DNA from: Burkholderia sp. HI2500
GTDB taxonomy: Bacteria > Pseudomonadota > Gammaproteobacteria > Burkholderiales > Burkholderiaceae
Assembly (NCBI RefSeq): GCF_002223055.1
Contig: NZ_NKFL01000002.1
Coordinates: 124,001 to 188,000, forward strand
Reading direction: 5' to 3'
Length of the DNA: 64,000 bases
Below are positions 34,344 through 41,133 of the stretch, one piece after another. Position numbers and translations under genes: made by a program. Under the pieces are notes generated by a model. That model searched no databases, had not been told where the DNA came from, and saw nothing but the letters and a program-made list of their open reading frames with translations. The first letter of the stretch is position 1; each line of letters starts with the position of its first letter.

Positions 34344-37136
34344 TCATGCGCGGCCTCCCTGCAGCGCGTCGGTCGCCAGGTCCTCCCGCACCGACACGTG
34401 CAGGCCGAATGCGGCCAGGCGCTCGAGCGACACCGGCGTCAGGTACGGCACGCGGCGCATGTAGATGCGGCGCTCGACCTCCTTCTCGCCGACCACGACG
34501 CCGGCGTGCTTGAGCTGCGCCTTGAACACGCGGTCGGACTTCACCGGCAGGCCGTTCCACTTGTCGCGCAGCGCGCTCGTGTGCGCGAGGTGATCCATCA
34601 CGTGCCCGGTGCGCAGCAGCAGGCAGAATTCGCCGTCGACGGTGTCGAACGTGTACGGATGCTTGTAGTTGCCGCCGTCGATTTCCGACAGCACCGTTTC
34701 CATGATCCAGACCCACGGCTCGCGGTCGGCGCTGGTTTCGGCGACGTGGCCGTTCATCTCGGCGATCAGGTCGCGCGGGAACTCGCCTTCGCTCGGGTCC
34801 ATGCCGGCGAATTCGCACAGGTAGCGCCACGCGAGCCCGATCGCCGCGTAGTTGCCGGCCATGCGCCGCGCGCCGTCGTCCTCGCCGCTCGCGCGGCAGC
34901 CGGCGAGTGCCTGGTCGCGCAGCGTCGCGTACTGGTCGAGCGCGGTGCGCCGGTCGAGGCCGGTCAGGAACTCGAGCCATTGGCGGACCGGGAAACGCGG
35001 CAGGTCGTCGGGCAGCAGCGGCCCGCGCTTGCCGGTCAGCGTCGTGCGCACGAGCTTGCCGAGCAGGCTGCGCACCGGCACGTCCTCGCCGGCGAGCATC
35101 ACCGGTGCGCACAGCAGGTATTCAGTCATGTCGGTGCCGCGCCGCGTCACCGTGTACTGGTAGTTCTCCTGCAGCAGCCCGACCGCCTTGTCGATCACGT
35201 CCTGCCGCCGTGCCGACAGCTCTTCCCAGCCGACCGGGTGGCTCGTGTGACTGATGCTGGTCAGCAGGCGGAATTCGGTCTGCAGCGATTGCCCCGAGAA
35301 CATCGTGAACGCGAGCGAGCGCTCGAGCCGCTTGATGAGCGTCGACTTGCCCGCGCCCTTGTTCGCCTGGACCGTCAGATGCGGCCAGAAGCCGAGCAGC
35401 GCCTTCAGGTGGCCGCCGAGCGCCCACACGAGCGGGATCGTCGCGGCGTTCTGCCGGAACGTCGTCTGGTAGGCGGCGATCACGCGGCGCGCGTCGCTCA
35501 CTGGGCCGCCCGGGAACGTGAGGTTGTGATACGGGCACTGCTTGTCCGCTTCGGTGAAGTAGCAGTCGGGGCCTTCGTTGACGATCAGCCGCCCGTCGCG
35601 CCACGCGAGCCCGACGAAGTTCGCGGCCCGGCGCGCGCCGAGATCGGCGCCGCGCTCGAGGATGTTCACCATCCGCTTGAACGGCGCCGGCGCCCAGATC
35701 GGGCCGAACTTGCTCCACTGGTCGACGTTGTGCAGCTGGTCGTCGAGCATCACGCGGCGGATCAGCTGCGCACCGTGCCGCGGCGCCTGCACCGACACGG
35801 CGAAGTAGACGGTGGGCGCCTGGTCGGCGTCGCCCGTCATCGTCGACGTCGCGCTCGCGACGGCCACGCGGCTGATGCCGGCGATGCGGAAGCCGCACAG
35901 GTCGGTCATCACGGGCGTCTCGACGCCGGATTCCTCGTTGCGATCCATCTTGGTGATGTAGTTCGTGAAGTCGGGCCGCACGCGAAACCGCCAGTACTGC
36001 GCGAAATCGTGCGCCGGCAGGAAGATGCGCGGCCGGCCGCGGCGCGAGGCGTCGCCCGGCAGGCCGGCGACGAGCCACGGCTCGAGCTGGTCGAGCGCGC
36101 GCGCGAGGTCGGCCGGGCCGCGCAGCTGCAGGTAGTCGTTCACGTCGTTGATCGGCGTGCGCTTGGCGTCGCCGTCCGCCAGATCCGCCAGCCAGTCCGA
36201 CTGGTCGACCAGCACCGCACTGATGTCGAGCGCGGTCAGCCGTTCATGGAGCGCCCACGCGGCCTCGGGGCCGGGGCGCTGCCCGGCGCGCGGGTGGCCT
36301 TCCGCGAACGGCTCGTCGTTGTCCAGGCAGATCGTGACCTGCTTGCCGCGCAGGAACGCGAAGTCGATGCGCTCGACGTTCGCGAGGCCGCGCAGCGCCA
36401 GCGCGGCCGTACCGGGCAGCGCGCAGGTGTCGATCGACAGCGCGTTGATCGCGCTTTCGACGATGATCACGCGTTTCGCGCGCTCGAGCCGGCGCGCGTC
36501 GGCGGTCCAGCCGTAGCCGGCCTTGTCGCCCTGGGTCTGCGTCTTGACGCCGCCGTTGAGCGCGGGGTCGACGTAGCGCATGTCGACCGCGACGACGCGC
36601 GCATCGCCCGGCGCGCGCACCACGAACGCGGCGGCGGGGCCGCCGTGGCCGACGTCGCCGGCGGCGATCTTCGGGCTCGTCCACGAATTGAAGCCGAGCG
36701 TGCGCGCCGCGAACGCCGCGTCGAGCGCCGCGGCGGAGATGCCGCGGCCGCCGAGGTAGTCGCGCACGCGATCGCGCTCGGCCGTGCAGCGGTCGGCGAT
36801 GTATTCGACGGTGGATTTCTCGCGGCGCTCGGCGGGGGCCGGGCGCTCGGACGGGAGGCCATACGCGTCGTGGAGATAGCGGACGGCGTCGGCCACCGTG
36901 CCGCCGCGCGCGTGGATCACGAGGTCGATGCACGAGCCGCCGGCGTCGGCGCTGTGATCGCGCCAGCCGGTGCCGTACTTCGGGTGATTCGCATAGATCG
37001 ACAGCGACGGGCTCCGGTCCGCGTGCTGCGGCGAGTGATAGAGCGCGCGGTCGCCGCCGCGGCCGCGCTTCAGGCCGAGGCGGCCGGCGAGGTCATGCAG
37101 GTCGATGTGTCGTTTCAGTTCGTCGATCGAGGCCAT
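34344..37136 (-). CDS. Toprim-domain DNA primase/helicase-like replication protein
   Basis: A 930-residue phage/satellite replication protein. Residues 1-95 form a CHC2-like primase N-terminal region without the full zinc ligand set (LHDLAGRLGLKRG, then SPSLSIYANHPKYGTGWRDH and CIDLVIHARGG). Residues about 220-320 are a Toprim fold (VIIVESAINAL, ICLDNDEP). Residues about 585-700 are a P-loop NTPase with Walker A QANKGAGKST (590-599) and downstream VMLAGED. This combines primase and helicase functions, as in the replication proteins of P4-like satellites and some temperate phages. It fills most of the early region; a P2 gpA-type replication initiator was not found. Its stop is followed by a gene-poor gap. 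Confidence 0.8.
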   Translation of the reverse strand: MASIDELKRHIDLHDLAGRLGLKRGRGGDRALYHSPQHADRSPSLSIYANHPKYGTGWRDHSADAGGSCIDLVIHARGGTVADAVRYLHDAYGLPSERPAPAERREKSTVEYIADRCTAERDRVRDYLGGRGISAAALDAAFAARTLGFNSWTSPKIAAGDVGHGGPAAAFVVRAPGDARVVAVDMRYVDPALNGGVKTQTQGDKAGYGWTADARRLERAKRVIIVESAINALSIDTCALPGTAALALRGLANVERIDFAFLRGKQVTICLDNDEPFAEGHPRAGQRPGPEAAWALHERLTALDISAVLVDQSDWLADLADGDAKRTPINDVNDYLQLRGPADLARALDQLEPWLVAGLPGDASRRGRPRIFLPAHDFAQYWRFRVRPDFTNYITKMDRNEESGVETPVMTDLCGFRIAGISRVAVASATSTMTGDADQAPTVYFAVSVQAPRHGAQLIRRVMLDDQLHNVDQWSKFGPIWAPAPFKRMVNILERGADLGARRAANFVGLAWRDGRLIVNEGPDCYFTEADKQCPYHNLTFPGGPVSDARRVIAAYQTTFRQNAATIPLVWALGGHLKALLGFWPHLTVQANKGAGKSTLIKRLERSLAFTMFSGQSLQTEFRLLTSISHTSHPVGWEELSARRQDVIDKAVGLLQENYQYTVTRRGTDMTEYLLCAPVMLAGEDVPVRSLLGKLVRTTLTGKRGPLLPDDLPRFPVRQWLEFLTGLDRRTALDQYATLRDQALAGCRASGEDDGARRMAGNYAAIGLAWRYLCEFAGMDPSEGEFPRDLIAEMNGHVAETSADREPWVWIMETVLSEIDGGNYKHPYTFDTVDGEFCLLLRTGHVMDHLAHTSALRDKWNGLPVKSDRVFKAQLKHAGVVVGEKEVERRIYMRRVPYLTPVSLERLAAFGLHVSVREDLATDALQGGRA

Positions 37137-37143
37137 ATCTTCG

Positions 37144-37410
37144 TCATTGCTGCCGTTCGGGTTGCGGTGATGCGGGCGGCGCGGGATGGCCCGTCGCGGC
37201 CGGTGAATGGGCGAGCGCGCGCAGCGCGGCGGCGGATTGCGGAAAGCCGAGCGCGAGGCGATCAGCGAGCGCCGACACGAAGCGGCCGAGCGTGCGTTGC
37301 CGCTCGGGGCTGTCCGGCGGGGCGTCGAAGCTCAGCGTGTCGGCGGCCGCCGCGATGGCGGCGCGCAGCGCGGCGTCGTGCGGCGCGGGTTCGGTGGCGT
37401 AGCGGTTCAT
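37144..37410 (-). CDS. Small phage protein of unknown function (88 aa)
   Basis: An 88-residue Ala/Pro-rich acidic protein with a central helical part (SPERQRTLGRFVSALADRLA). The start MNRYATEPAP has AGGAGG eight bases upstream, a strong site, and overlaps the stop of the 35-codon frame as ATGA. The primase gene begins seven bases after its stop, so it belongs to the early operon. I recognise no family. Confidence 0.65.
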   Translation of the reverse strand: MNRYATEPAPHDAALRAAIAAAADTLSFDAPPDSPERQRTLGRFVSALADRLALGFPQSAAALRALAHSPAATGHPAPPASPQPERQQ

Positions 37411-37514
37411 GGGCGCGCCTCCTGGTAATCGACCGGTGCGCATCGCGCGGGGTGGCGGACCATCGCCGGGCCGGCGGGGCATTGGACGGCGCGGCCCGCT
37501 TGGATCGGGATCAT
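37407..37514 (-). CDS. Possible 35-residue micro-protein coupled to the downstream gene
   Basis: A short frame starting MIPIQAGRAVQCPAGPAMVR with two Cys, preceded by AAGGA and ending in a TGA that overlaps the next ATG (ATGA). The ribosome site and overlap support translation, possibly as a leader that couples expression of the 88-residue gene. Coding character cannot be tested on such a short frame. Confidence 0.4.
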   Translation of the reverse strand: MIPIQAGRAVQCPAGPAMVRHPARCAPVDYQEARP

Positions 37515-37599
37515 GAGGTGTCCTTTTCAATGGCAAAGGCGATCCCTCGCGCCGTTCAGGCACGATGCGAGGGAAACGCGGGAACGAGGGGTTAGGGCG

Positions 37600-37848
37600 T
37601 CAGACCGGCAGCTCGAGTTGCGCGGCCAGGCGTTCGCGGACGTGCGGCGAAAGCGGCAACTGCAACGCGAGGTTCGGGACGGCGGACGGCGACAGCGTGC
37701 GGGCGAATTCCATGTTGACGACGTACGTGTGGCCGCACTCCGGATTCGCGCACTGGAAAGTGATTTCGCGGAACGTCAGCGACATTTCGCGGCTGCTGCG
37801 CGCGGTGGCGCGGGTGCGGCAGTGCGGGCAACGGTTCAGGATTCGCAT
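37600..37848 (-). CDS. ogr: Ogr/Delta-type zinc-finger late-gene activator
   Basis: An 82-residue homologue of P2 Ogr / P4 Delta. The zinc site is CPHC (residues 7-10) plus CANPEC (about 31-36) with the spacing and surrounding text of the family: MRILNRCPHCRTRATARSSR, then LTFREITFQCANPECGHTYV. Ogr binds about 55 bases upstream of P2 late promoters and recruits RNA polymerase alpha. The tail and lysis genes of this element are the expected targets. The ATG at 37848 gives the canonical N-terminus; the frame extends upstream without similarity. Its retention in a headless element argues that the late operons are still driven as a unit. Confidence 0.93.
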   Translation of the reverse strand: MRILNRCPHCRTRATARSSREMSLTFREITFQCANPECGHTYVVNMEFARTLSPSAVPNLALQLPLSPHVRERLAAQLELPV

Positions 37849-38028
37849 GGGGTCGTGCTCCGGGCGAGAGTCTGCGCAGGGCCGGACGGGCAGCGGGCTG
37901 CGCGGGCGATCCGGCTGCATCGCTGGCCGATCGGCGGATGGTTGCGGGCGTGCGCGCGGTTCACAATCGACGTTGCGGGCACGGACGGTCGGGCGCGTTC
38001 GACGGTGCGGAACATGACAGCGCCCGGT

Positions 38029-38244
38029 TCAACGGCCGGCGGTGCGCGAGCGCGGCGCCGCGATTGAGCGCAGGTGGCTCGCGCCGATGCGGATCAGTTC
38101 GCGCGCCATGCTGGAGATCGAGCGGTTGCGCTGCGCGGCGAGCTGCTCGAGCTCGCCGCGTTCGACCGGCGTCAGCCCCACGTAGACGGGTTTGTCCGAC
38201 ATCGTGCCGCGCGGCGAACGGCGCGGGCCTTTGGGAGTAGTCAT
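38029..38244 (-). CDS. Ribbon-helix-helix (Arc-like) regulator
   Basis: A 71-residue protein. A basic leader (KGPRRSPRG) precedes MSDKPVYVGLTPVERGELEQ and LAAQRNRSISSMARELIRIG, the beta-strand/helix/turn/helix pattern of CopG/Arc DNA-binding proteins. It is the first gene of the leftward early operon, divergent from the repressor at 38335, where P2 carries cox. It may act as an anti-repressor-type regulator. Initiation at the internal ATG (MSDKPVYVG, 38202) is an alternative. Confidence 0.75.
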   Translation of the reverse strand: MTTPKGPRRSPRGTMSDKPVYVGLTPVERGELEQLAAQRNRSISSMARELIRIGASHLRSIAAPRSRTAGR

Positions 38245-38275
38245 GGTCGGTATACTTTGTCGAGATAGTCTTGCG

Positions 38276-38331
38276 TTACGGTAAGGCCAGTGTAATGAGC
38301 AAAAAACAGCGCGTCAATTGTTAATGGGTAA
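38276..38331. promoter_or_regulatory. Candidate repressor operators in the early/repressor switch region
   Basis: TTACGGTAA (38276-38284) is a perfect dyad and TTAATGGGTAA (38321-38331) is a relaxed version, both between the divergent ribbon-helix-helix and repressor genes. They are plausible binding sites for the XRE repressor, the second overlapping the position of its own ribosome site. No experiment supports this here. Confidence 0.4.
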
Positions 38332-38334
38332 TTT

Positions 38335-38826
38335 ATGACACAAATCGGGAGTCGCTTGCGGGACGAGCGCTTGCGGATCGGGCTCAGCCAGGATGAGTTT
38401 GCGACCGTGGGCGGTGTCGCGAGGCGCTCGCAGTCGGCGTACGAGTCGGATGAGCGCTCTCCCGACGCGTCCTATCTGCTGGCCGTTCGCGAGATCGGTG
38501 TCGATATCGGCTACGTGCTGACCGGCGAACGGTCCACGGCAGGCGAACCGGCGTCGGAGGCCGGCGGCCGCGACGCGGACGAAGCCGACGTGCTGGCGAT
38601 GTACCGGCAGCTCAACGACGCAGGCAAGGCATCGCTGCACGCGTTTCTCGCCAGCTGCATCAGCACGGGCGCGATGGTGCAGGCGACGCCGGCGCGACGC
38701 GCGAAGCGCCTGCCGGAGAATCGCCGTGCGGCACTCGATCAGCGCACGGCGGAAAACGTCGAGCGCGCGATGGCCGAGGTCGAACGGCTGAAGTCCGAGC
38801 GCGCGGCGAAGCAACCGAAGAAGTAA
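38335..38826 (+). CDS. XRE-family phage repressor
   Basis: A 163-residue protein with an N-terminal HTH_XRE domain (residues 5-60: IGSRLRDERLRIGLSQDEFA, VARRSQSAYESDERSPDASY), then VDIGYVLTGE, the typical start of the C-terminal half of CI-like repressors of P2/186-type Burkholderia phages. The remainder is helical and charged (LNDAGKASLHAFLASC), and no LexA-type Ser-Lys peptidase is present. It therefore should not self-cleave on SOS, which makes a separate inducer necessary; the small gene behind the LexA box at 39016 is a candidate. Confidence 0.88.
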   Translation: MTQIGSRLRDERLRIGLSQDEFATVGGVARRSQSAYESDERSPDASYLLAVREIGVDIGYVLTGERSTAGEPASEAGGRDADEADVLAMYRQLNDAGKASLHAFLASCISTGAMVQATPARRAKRLPENRRAALDQRTAENVERAMAEVERLKSERAAKQPKK

Positions 38827-39140
38827 GGGGCCGCGCGGCCCGGCGCACGCGCTGCCGCGCATGCCGGCAGCGCGCTGCATGCGGCCACGCGCTGCCCGAT
38901 CCGGGCCGCAGCGCATGCGGCGGCGCGGGCGGCCCATCCCCTTTCCGTTTCCCCGATTCCACGGCGGTGTGCCGAGCGCGCCGCGCAAGCGCATCGGATA
39001 AAATCGGACGAATCACTGTATATCCATACAGTATTGGTTTAGCATTCTGAAAGCCGGTGAGCTGGCGGCGGGGCGTTCCGAGGCGACCCGTCGTGTCAGG
39101 CGGCCCCCGGTGGATGACTGAGTTTGCGGAGACCGGAAAA
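38827..39140. other. Intergenic stretch with LexA box and putative SOS promoter
   Basis: 314 bases between the repressor and a small gene. The left part is GC-rich and featureless. At 38995-39055 the sequence turns AT-rich and contains a perfect LexA box (39016-39031) and a possible -10 TAGCAT (39040-39045). Confidence 0.6.
39016..39031. promoter_or_regulatory. LexA (SOS) box
   Basis: CTGT-N8-ACAG, read CTGTATATCCATACAG, matches the gamma/beta-proteobacterial LexA consensus CTGT-N8-ACAG with an AT-rich centre and flanking TA after the site. It stands 110-125 bases before the ATG at 39141 and overlaps the expected promoter core. In phage 186 a LexA box in the same genetic position controls the antirepressor gene tum. 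Confidence 0.82.
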
Positions 39141-39437
39141 ATGGACACCAACAGGAAGCACGACATCGGGACGATCGGCGCGTCGGCGCGCGCCGACCAT
39201 CGCGCGGACCCGCGCGGATCGACGATGGGCCCGCCGCGATATCGTCCGGACCTGACCGAAGACGAACGGGCCGACGCGCACGCAAAGATCGACAGCGCGA
39301 TGCTGTCGGTCGGGCAGGTGCTCGAGGCCGCGCTGCAGGCGATGGCCAATTTGCGCGATGCGCGTGCCACGTTGCAGCAATGCGGCGACGCGCGCGACAC
39401 GCGCATGGCGCTCGGCGGGCGTCAGCAATCGAGCTGA
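39141..39437 (+). CDS. Small protein behind a LexA box; candidate SOS-induced inducer of the element
   Basis: A 98-residue polar protein beginning MDTNRKHDIGTIG, with a helical centre (DERADAHAKIDSAMLSVGQV, LEAALQAMANLRDARATLQQ). I recognise no domain and no similarity to Tum from memory. In-frame starts at 39114 (ATG) and 39057 (GTG) would lengthen it; GGAGACCGGAAAA precedes the one chosen. It is the only gene between the LexA box and the convergent end of the tail operon, on the same strand as the repressor. An antirepressor role is an inference from position and SOS control; a cell-cycle inhibitor or unrelated accessory gene is also possible. Confidence 0.6.
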   Translation: MDTNRKHDIGTIGASARADHRADPRGSTMGPPRYRPDLTEDERADAHAKIDSAMLSVGQVLEAALQAMANLRDARATLQQCGDARDTRMALGGRQQSS

Positions 39438-39610
39438 ACCGCCACCACGCCTTCCCGCCGGCCGGCATTCGCTCCGGCCGCTGCATCGAATCCGAGCCGC
39501 GCACCCCGCGCATTGCCTCGCCCCGCCCACCGGGATCCTGAGTTCGCCACCGCGATCGCCGGCACGCGATCGCGTGCCGGGCATCGCGGCCCTGGCCGTT
39601 ACTTCACCCG

Positions 39611-40681
39611 TCAGCGCTTGTCGGTTCGACCCGACTGCTTCGGCGCATCTCGTACCTCGAGCTCGAGCGCGGTCGTGAACCCGCCGTCGCCGATCGTATG
39701 CGTGGCCTTCTTCACGAGCCACGGCGTCTCGTCGATTTCCGGCTTGAACCCTGTCACGGTGACGGGCATTTCGGGAAACAGTTCGGGCCGGCCCAGTGCG
39801 AGCGTGTAGCTCAGCGTCGACTGGCCGCGCTGCGTGCGCGCATAGTCGGCTTGCGCGGCCGCCCGGGCCTCGGCTTCCGTCGCGTAATCCTCGGGCAGCA
39901 CCTTGACGTTCTTGCCTTTTGCGTCGCCGACGACCACCGACAGGCGCCGCGCGCTACCGTTCGAGTGATAGTGCGCGCGCACCGACGTGTAATCGTCGCG
40001 CTGCGCGATGTGGTAGCGATGCTGGTCGCCGCTCGCGCGGGTGAGGGCCAGCACGTCGAGCGGCTTGCCGCTGACGGTCTTGCCGCTGCCGATCGGCGTG
40101 AACAGCAGGCGCTTGTCCTTCACGGTCATCACCGCGTCGTAGCGCCTGGCGAGGCGCGTCAGGAACGACATGTCGGATTCCTGCGTCTGGTCGACATGGT
40201 CGATCCGCGTCGCGGCGAGCGTGGCGTCGACGGCGACCGTGAGCCCGTGGCGCGTCGCGATGGTGCGCACGATCGCGCCGATCGTCTGCCGGTGCCAGCT
40301 TTTCTCGCGGCGCTCGTGCATGCCCTTCGTCATCGATGCCGAGCGCGCGCGGATCGTGATGACGTCCGGTGCGCCGCCGTGCTCGACCTCGTCGACCGTG
40401 AACGCGCCCTTGTCGACGAGCGGCTCGCCGACCCAGCCGATCGACAGCTTGATGCTCGCGCCGCGCTTCGGAATCGCGAACGTGCCGCGCGCGTCGTCGA
40501 GCACCAGGTCGAGCATGTCGGCCTCGTCCGCGCGCGACTCCGACAGCGACAGGCTGATGAGGTTGGGCGCGATCAGGCGCGACAGGTCGCGGCCGTCGAG
40601 CGTGATCCGATAGTCGGCCTGCGGCTGCACGCGGCCCGCGCGGGCCTGCGCGTCGCCCGGCTTGCGTTCCAGCGTGCTCAT
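39611..40681 (-). CDS. D: Tail protein gpD (late control D)
   Basis: A 356-residue P2 gpD homologue, a baseplate-hub component (gp27-like) at the distal end of the tail tube. Visible text includes QADYRITLDGRDLSRLIAPN, STRUCTURE-type repeats such as ESDMSFLTRLARRYDAVMTV and the C-terminal VTGFKPEIDETPWLVKKATH. Length matches the family (about 350-390). Its ATG overlaps the gpU stop (ATGA). It is the last gene of the leftward late operon. Confidence 0.93.
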   Translation of the reverse strand: MSTLERKPGDAQARAGRVQPQADYRITLDGRDLSRLIAPNLISLSLSESRADEADMLDLVLDDARGTFAIPKRGASIKLSIGWVGEPLVDKGAFTVDEVEHGGAPDVITIRARSASMTKGMHERREKSWHRQTIGAIVRTIATRHGLTVAVDATLAATRIDHVDQTQESDMSFLTRLARRYDAVMTVKDKRLLFTPIGSGKTVSGKPLDVLALTRASGDQHRYHIAQRDDYTSVRAHYHSNGSARRLSVVVGDAKGKNVKVLPEDYATEAEARAAAQADYARTQRGQSTLSYTLALGRPELFPEMPVTVTGFKPEIDETPWLVKKATHTIGDGGFTTALELEVRDAPKQSGRTDKR

Positions 40682-41109
40682 TGCTCGTCCGCTCCGCTTT
40701 CGTCGTCCTGCTGCGGCTCGGCCAGCACGCCGTCGTCCACGCGCTTGAGCGTCAGCGTGAACGCGATCTTGCGCGCGATGCCTTCCTTCGTGTGATACGT
40801 GGCCGTCTCGTTGAGGCTGTCGATCACGTACGCGCCGTACACGTTGCCGTTCCCGTCGACGAGCACGTAGGCATCGCCGGCGTCGCCCATCCGGGCGAGC
40901 GCCTCGATCGACGCGATCTCGCCGATGCCGTTGTCGGGGGCGACGATACCGGACAGGGTGATCGTGTCGTCGCCGGCGCCGGTGAACTGGCTCGCATCGC
41001 GCACGCCGATGCGCGAGCTGGTGCGGTGCTTCCAGTTGCGCTGGCGCTGGAGCTCCTGGTACGGCGTGGTCGCCAGGCTGAAAACGAACTGGTCGAGCGA
41101 CATCATCAT
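40678..41109 (-). CDS. U: Tail protein gpU
   Basis: A 143-residue homologue of P2 gpU, a tail-terminus/assembly protein. The family opening is LDQFVFSLATTPYQELQRQR with NWKHRTSSRIG, and the centre ITLSGIVAPDNGIGE. Three ATG codons stand in tandem at the start (41109, 41106, 41103). The C-terminal 15 residues are acidic. It lies between T and D exactly as in P2. Confidence 0.93.
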   Translation of the reverse strand: MMMSLDQFVFSLATTPYQELQRQRNWKHRTSSRIGVRDASQFTGAGDDTITLSGIVAPDNGIGEIASIEALARMGDAGDAYVLVDGNGNVYGAYVIDSLNETATYHTKEGIARKIAFTLTLKRVDDGVLAEPQQDDESGADEQ

Positions 41110-41133
41110 GGGCGGGTTTCCTTCAACGAACGA

